Shown here piece by piece: positions 59,601 through 64,000 of a DNA stretch of 64,000 nt (the first letter of the stretch is position 1; each line of letters begins with the position of its first letter). The stretch is taken from positions 1 to 64,000 of the forward strand of contig SGPL01000066.1 of assembly GCA_004802705.1 (NCBI GenBank). Direction: 5' to 3'. The stretch comes from Bondarzewia mesenterica (lineage: Eukaryota > Basidiomycota > Agaricomycetes > Russulales > Bondarzewiaceae). The position numbers were made by a program, and so were the translations under genes. Below the pieces are notes generated by a model, which had not been told where the DNA came from, did no database searches, and worked only from the letters and a program-made list of their open reading frames with translations.

Positions 59601-61368
59601 GACATATAAGGATGTCAAAGAGTGCGGATGTGAGATCGGCACTTTTGCAGGCCAGTATTCCTGTCGAATGTGTAAACTTCGAGCGATTACAACAATTGAA
59701 TTCACAAGTAAACGACATACATCTATTAGGTAGCGTAAGGCCCATCGTCGATTGGATTCTATATCATTCTCGAGACAAGCAGAGAGAGCGAGCACTGCTG
59801 CACAATCTCTGATCGATTGAGCATTCTCCCTTGTGAATGTGACATTGTACTCAGTCTCAACAAGCGCTTCGTCAAGATCACCAGCAGAACCGACTAGGAC
59901 ACCAGCTATGAGTTCCCGAAGATACTGTACTTCCTCATGAGCATCTGTTTGTTGCGACAAGGAGACAAGGAGTGAGAACATCTGTTGAAGCAAGGTCTGA
60001 AGTACAATGGGAGAGTCGACCTTGAAAGGTCTCCGTGGAGTGAATAGAAAGGAAGAGAAAATTCCAAGGAGCCTCATTCGAATAGGCTTTGATAAGGAGT
60101 CAGCGAGCGCGGCTTTACAACACCAAAGACATCGATCGAGGTCTGCCTGTGTGTAATTTATCAAAACTGACTCTGACGAAAATCGGAAAGCAACGAACCG
60201 CACTAGACGATGCTACCCATGTCTTCGCGGCGACTTCAAAAGCCTCTATAGAGATCATACGCTCTGCCTCGACTTGGGTACCCGAAATAGGCTTCAGGAA
60301 GGGAATAAGGAGCGTCGACAGAACTTGTGTCTCGTGAGGAAGATGGTTGGTAGTATTCTGCCATGTCGATGAGATAGATGCGTATCGAGACAAAACTGAG
60401 CTCAGAGCTGTAATGCTAGGTGTCGCGCGTGAAGATGAATTCATAGACTGCATTGAGGGCGGTCGGCGCATTCCCCGTTTGTTGAGCATATTCGTCGACA
60501 CACCGGTGGTGCTGCTATTGGCGCTCGAAAGACCTAGGACTGAATTACTGCTCATGAAGGTAAGATTGAACGTTCCCGGAGAGATCTCTCGGTCAGGTTT
60601 ATGTCCCTTCTGCTCCCCAAAGCGTGCAAGCCAGCATGCATCCAATACATCCTTAGCAAACCTTTCTGCGTGATCTTCCGAGGCTTCCTGAGCATGTTCC
60701 ACGACTTGCTTGAATCCCAGCCTCCCAATTCTGAACTGTTTAGGCGTACCGGGACGTGACGGAGCTGCGAAGGCAGGGGATGGAGCGGCAGGTGTTGAGG
60801 AACGGGATAATGGACGCGAGCTGGATGGTAGGACATGCTGTCGCAAATGATCCCAACGTCGTTTTGACGGTGAAGGAGGCTCCTCCTTAATCTCCGCAGA
60901 CGACTCCGTCAATGCAGAGAGCAATGACGGTTTCTTCACTGGTCGACGTCGTCCTGACGAAATCGAAGATGACCGATTGGTAGCGCTTGGCAAAGTACTT
61001 GATGCTGGTTTCGGTGACAACGTCCTATCCTCTCCAGATGTCGAAGTCGGTGAATCTGTCAATGGTACACCCGTCCAAACCTCGCTGCCTGCTCGAGATA
61101 CAGCTGTTGGCGGACTGTCGGAGAATGGATCCGTATAATCCTCGTCGATAGCCCGAGGCTTCTCTATGAAACTGAAATCCAACTTTGCGGAAGGAGTTGG
61201 TGCACGGACTCGGGAGTTATACGAAATGTCGTTTGAGCCAGATTTCGAGTTGTCCAGTGAGCTTTTCTCAGAGCTGCCAATTTCTGAGATGGAGTCGAAA
61301 GAAAAGAGGCGTTTGGGGAAGTGTCGACCTCCGGATGACTTCTTTTTCTGTTCATCTCGGGGTGCCAT
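53665..61368 (-). CDS. Very large helical-repeat protein (about 2,300 residues), possibly UNC80-like
   Basis: One long gene in about nine large exons from ATG at 61368 to the stop at 53665. Major open stretches are 61368-60115, 60203-59253, 58990-58505, 58453-57768, 57670-56273, 56233-55790 and 55851-53665, linked by short introns. The first 250 residues are Ser/Pro-rich and disordered (KKPSLLSALTESSAEIK). The rest is leucine-rich and helical, like an ARM/HEAT solenoid (VLQTLLQQMFSLLVSLSQQ, PVLSKLVNQVSDMSLKE), with Ser-rich loops. A segment near 56220-56050 (RRMFTSGGGYTIFMPAVLK, then IEYAASRFYALHQEAF) resembles my recollection of UNC80, a channel-regulating protein; fungi have the NALCN-type channel Cch1, so this is possible but unproven. 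No catalytic motif or membrane segment was seen. I cannot exclude another solenoid family. Confidence 0.7.
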
Positions 61369-61459
61369 AGTTCACTGGAACGAAGCTCGCCAAGGGTGTT
61401 CGCCTCGAGTCTTCGAAAGTTTAGAGGGTATGTGAGAAATGGTGAGCAAGACTCAAAGA

Positions 61460-61930
61460 CTGGCAGTGCGCACTGCACTGCGCAGCCGTCACCTCGTCAC
61501 ACGGCAGACAGAGGCCTACATGTAGGTGTGACATAGTGATGCCATATTCATTGCCGTTTTGTAACAAAGTAAATGGCAGCGATCTGGTAACAAATGCACT
61601 CACACAGTAAAAATATTCCAGTGAACAAGTAGAGGCGACGCAGCCATATAAAATTGTTTAGAATTTGTTGAGGTCCAACACTCATATTGACCAATCACAT
61701 CAGCCAGATCGAGGCTATTTTACCCTGGAAAAGCTTAAACAAAAGAATGGCTGCGTCGCCCTTAATTGTCTATTTACGCAGTTTTACCATGTGAAAGGAT
61801 TTGTTGCCGGATTGCTTCCATTTATTTTGTTACAAAATGGAAACGAATCTTTTATCACTATGTCACATCTACATATCGGGAGATATCGGGTCCCGTCTGC
61901 CGTGTCAGTGCCTGGTCACTGGTCATTACG
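61460..61930. repeat. Imperfect inverted repeat, about 180-bp arms
   Basis: The left arm (about 61460-61647), read on the minus strand, begins atggctgcgtcgcc and includes catttgttacc, ccattta, tttgttacaaaa and tcactatgtcacac. The right arm (about 61747-61930) gives the same series on the plus strand: atggctgcgtcgcc, gatttgttgcc, ccattta, tttgttacaaaa and tcactatgtcacat. The loop is about 100 bp. Both arms can encode similar short peptides (LPFTLLQNGNE and LPFILLQNGNE). The structure fits a fold-back or MITE-like element, or two element ends in inverted orientation. Confidence 0.75.
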
Positions 61931-62306
61931 TATACTTAAGGAAGCGGTTTCTTCTAAACTTGTTCCTTGCGCAATGCGCATTGCAAGGCCAAGGCTACTC
62001 ATTGATCGACAGAAAGATTTTTTTTTCCTTAGGCGTGCTTGATCAACGTCAACATTGAAATGCTGACACCCATAGAGAAGATTAAAGAATTGCTAGTAGT
62101 ACACACTTAGGTCGGTCGCGTGTGTCATAGTGATAACATGGTCCTTTATGTCAGAAAATCCTAATTTAGATTATAACACATTATAAGGCATGATAATGCC
62201 TTAATAAATGGGCTACACTATAAGTTATTATCATGAAAGAGTTCATAATTGTAATGACATTTTAACGGCATTGTAATGGCCGGCCTGTACATTGCATTGT
62301 CATTGC

Positions 62307-62439
62307 AATGGCCGTGACAATGCCGTTACAATGGCCGTTACAATGCCGTTGCAATGGAGTGACAGTGCCGATGCAATACGATGACAATGTCATCGTAATG
62401 GCATGATAACGGGGTCACAATGGTGATGTAATGATATTG
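62307..62439. repeat. Phased array of 11-12 bp degenerate repeats
   Basis: Twelve consecutive units begin at 62307, 62319, 62330, 62342, 62353, 62364, 62375, 62386, 62397, 62408, 62419 and 62430. Each starts with aatg or a close variant and often ends gttac or gtgac (for example aatggccgttac and aatgccgttgc). Unit length is 11 or 12 throughout. Immediately upstream (about 62250-62306) similar motifs occur in the opposite sense (ggcattg, cattgtcattg). The array lies next to the transposon-like coding remnant and looks like subterminal repeats of a transposon. Confidence 0.82.
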
Positions 62440-62615
62440 TCACGGGGAGGGGAAAACAGATATCCTAGCACATACTACATATGATAGTAGTAGGTTTCAC
62501 TAGTAATGTTACAATAGTACTGATTACATACTACAACTTACTTGTTAGGAGAGGGCCGCTGCGTTGCACGGCATAAACGATTCCCACATCTTTTCAACTT
62601 TATATTAAAACTTCA

Positions 62616-63632
62616 TTAAAGTCTTGAATAAATTAGTGTTGAAGCTGATCTCCCATTTAATGAATGCAATTGAGTTTGTGTAACTCCTGAATACATATTT
62701 TCAAATATGCATTCTCCATCCATAAGTGTACCATTATATTTCCATACATTGCAATCTTTAGAAATTATTCTTGCAGTAAAGTGATTAGATCCCCAGTATA
62801 TAATGCCTCTTAATTGATATATAGTTGTGTCAATCATTATATTGAGATCAAAGTCTCCAGCTATTTGATTAATTTCTAAATGAAAGATAATAGGTAGATG
62901 ATTAAATACAGTTGTTCTTTAAAAATTATTAATACAGGATACACATGATCTTTCACCTTTATGATCAAGTAATGATTTTACAATTGCTATAGTTGAAAGA
63001 TCTTTATGGCTCAAATCAGTGTGCCATAAGGAACTTGTGATTGATGTTTCTTCAAATATTGTATTACATTGTTGACATCATAACTTAACTAATCCATATG
63101 ATGATCCAGGCTTACATTGAGACATTGTTCTGCATAATTCATAAATATCTGTGCCAATTGTTTCAGACATAGGAAATGATTCTTTATCAACCTTGTTCAG
63201 TTGAAAATGTAATTTGTCTCTTACTTCATTAATATCCACATTTGTTTTAATTGCTCTCTCACTCACTTTAGTCAACACATTTAGCAATGAATATTGCTTG
63301 ACTTTATGTTTCCATGCATTTTTATTTTTATTGTATATATGCATATATATTGTAAACAAACTGTCATATGCANAGCTCCATGTTGTANCATTCCACTTGA
63401 ATCCAACTAAACTTGTTTGTTGAGNAACTTNAATTNTATTTTNTTTCTTATTTGAGCTNNCAGANTNTTNTTCTTCAAATTTGCNCTTTCCTAAAATCTC
63501 ATCATCTAACTTGATTTTTTTAGATTGTGTNATGGTATCAGTCATNTGCCTTTTCTTTGATATTTTTCCTTTATCAANNCTCAACTGTTNAAGATGTGTA
63601 GAACCTTGTGCAGGTACATATNTATGTGTCAA
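62616..63632 (-). pseudogene. Transposon-borne USP-like cysteine peptidase remnant
   Basis: Read on the minus strand, the pieces follow the order of a ubiquitin-specific protease. A Cys-box-like stretch (TTWS, one ambiguous residue, AYDSLFTI) has its ambiguous codon as TNT at 63372-63374, so the cysteine cannot be confirmed. Two CxxC pairs about 40 residues apart follow (CQQC near 63070, CVSC near 62940), like a zinc ribbon. A His-box-like motif (YQLRGIIYWG, then NHFTARII) ends with VWKYNG. In-frame stops after LVKL (near 63078) and after CINNF (near 62920) show this copy is broken. The sequence is far more AT-rich than the host genes and contains scattered single N. The element's superfamily is not clear to me. 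Confidence 0.6.
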
Positions 63633-64000
63633 GCTCTTACTTGCATTGTTNANCTCATTNTGATNATTATCAACANCTGATNTAGATGCTAGTTGGTAAA
63701 GTTTTCTTTGACTTNAATATNACCTTCNATTGCAAGTCTACATTTTNAGACTCTTCNACATTTGNAATAAATNGGCTTGANTTAGTCCATTTCAATNAAT
63801 GATGAAGNTNTTGNGNCANATAATCATTGCCTTTCCATTGANNATATGCANTAATAAGCTGATGTCTTNTTTGACCTTGAATATNATATGGTAGCTTTTC
63901 TTCATATCTCATAGTTGTAATCTCATCTAGTATCTCCAACTCTNTAAATTCTTGCCGCAAGTCANNAGCTTTCAAACCTCNTNTGATNTTTTTAGCATCA
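63633..64000 (-). pseudogene. Upstream part of the same transposon coding region, partial
   Basis: A minus-strand frame (about 63670-63975) contains EILDEITTMRYEEKLPY, RHQLI, QWKGNDY and LKWT, with many unknown residues caused by single ambiguous bases. It is probably the N-terminal part of the protein that continues into the peptidase-like remnant. It runs off the window edge, so its full extent is unknown, and I recognise no transposase signature in it. Confidence 0.5.

Noticed and set aside
62307..62439. CRISPR-like array
   Set aside because: Units are 11-12 bp with no spacers, and the genome is eukaryotic.
62307..62439. Telomeric repeat
   Set aside because: The units are degenerate, do not match fungal telomere motifs and are internal, with transposon-like coding sequence on one side.

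Overview
The window is nuclear DNA of a filamentous basidiomycete, most likely a mushroom-forming Agaricomycete. The signs are dense genes split by many 45-60 nt GT-AG introns, a remnant of the fused spermidine synthase/saccharopine dehydrogenase gene typical of Basidiomycota, a long NACHT-WD40 STAND (NLR-like) gene, and a degenerate transposon at the right edge. All coordinates come from reading the sequence; exon joins were placed by hand from splice sites, frame and family patterns.

Layout. 0-8.3 kb is a rearranged accessory region: a broken copy of an F-box/LRR-like gene (about 661-1300), a broken spermidine synthase/saccharopine dehydrogenase fusion (about 2340-3310), a small secreted protein (3719-4372, minus), an intact F-box gene (5999-7850) and what looks like a decayed second copy of the secreted-protein gene (about 8105-8325). 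This suggests a tandem duplication in which each unit kept a different gene. 9.6-12.2 kb holds a 13-exon flavin monooxygenase. 13.5-18.0 kb is PAN2, the deadenylase subunit, with an assembly gap. 18.5-22.7 kb is the STAND protein, with near-identical 129-bp WD40 repeats. 24.7-26.8 kb is a single-zinc-finger protein. 26.8-33.3 kb has no protein gene I can support; it holds three diverged copies of a 0.7-0.85 kb repeat and an intron-containing tRNA-Tyr.

33.3-61.4 kb is ordinary, compact and gene-rich: an MFS transporter with a long charged loop, a small Cys/His protein, a CFAP20-family (DUF667) protein divergent from an alpha/beta hydrolase, mitochondrial methionyl-tRNA formyltransferase, MSH6, a GPI-type GH16 cell-wall transglycosylase, a Methyltransf_16-family methyltransferase and a roughly 2,300-residue helical-repeat protein. 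These are housekeeping genes in convergent and divergent pairs, not an operon or a biosynthetic cluster.

61.4-64.0 kb is AT-rich mobile DNA: a 180-bp imperfect inverted repeat, an array of 11-12 bp repeats in near-constant phase, and a broken coding region that resembles a ubiquitin-specific-protease-like peptidase, peppered with single ambiguous bases as expected for a collapsed multicopy repeat. This edge and the STAND gene are the most interesting parts of the window.
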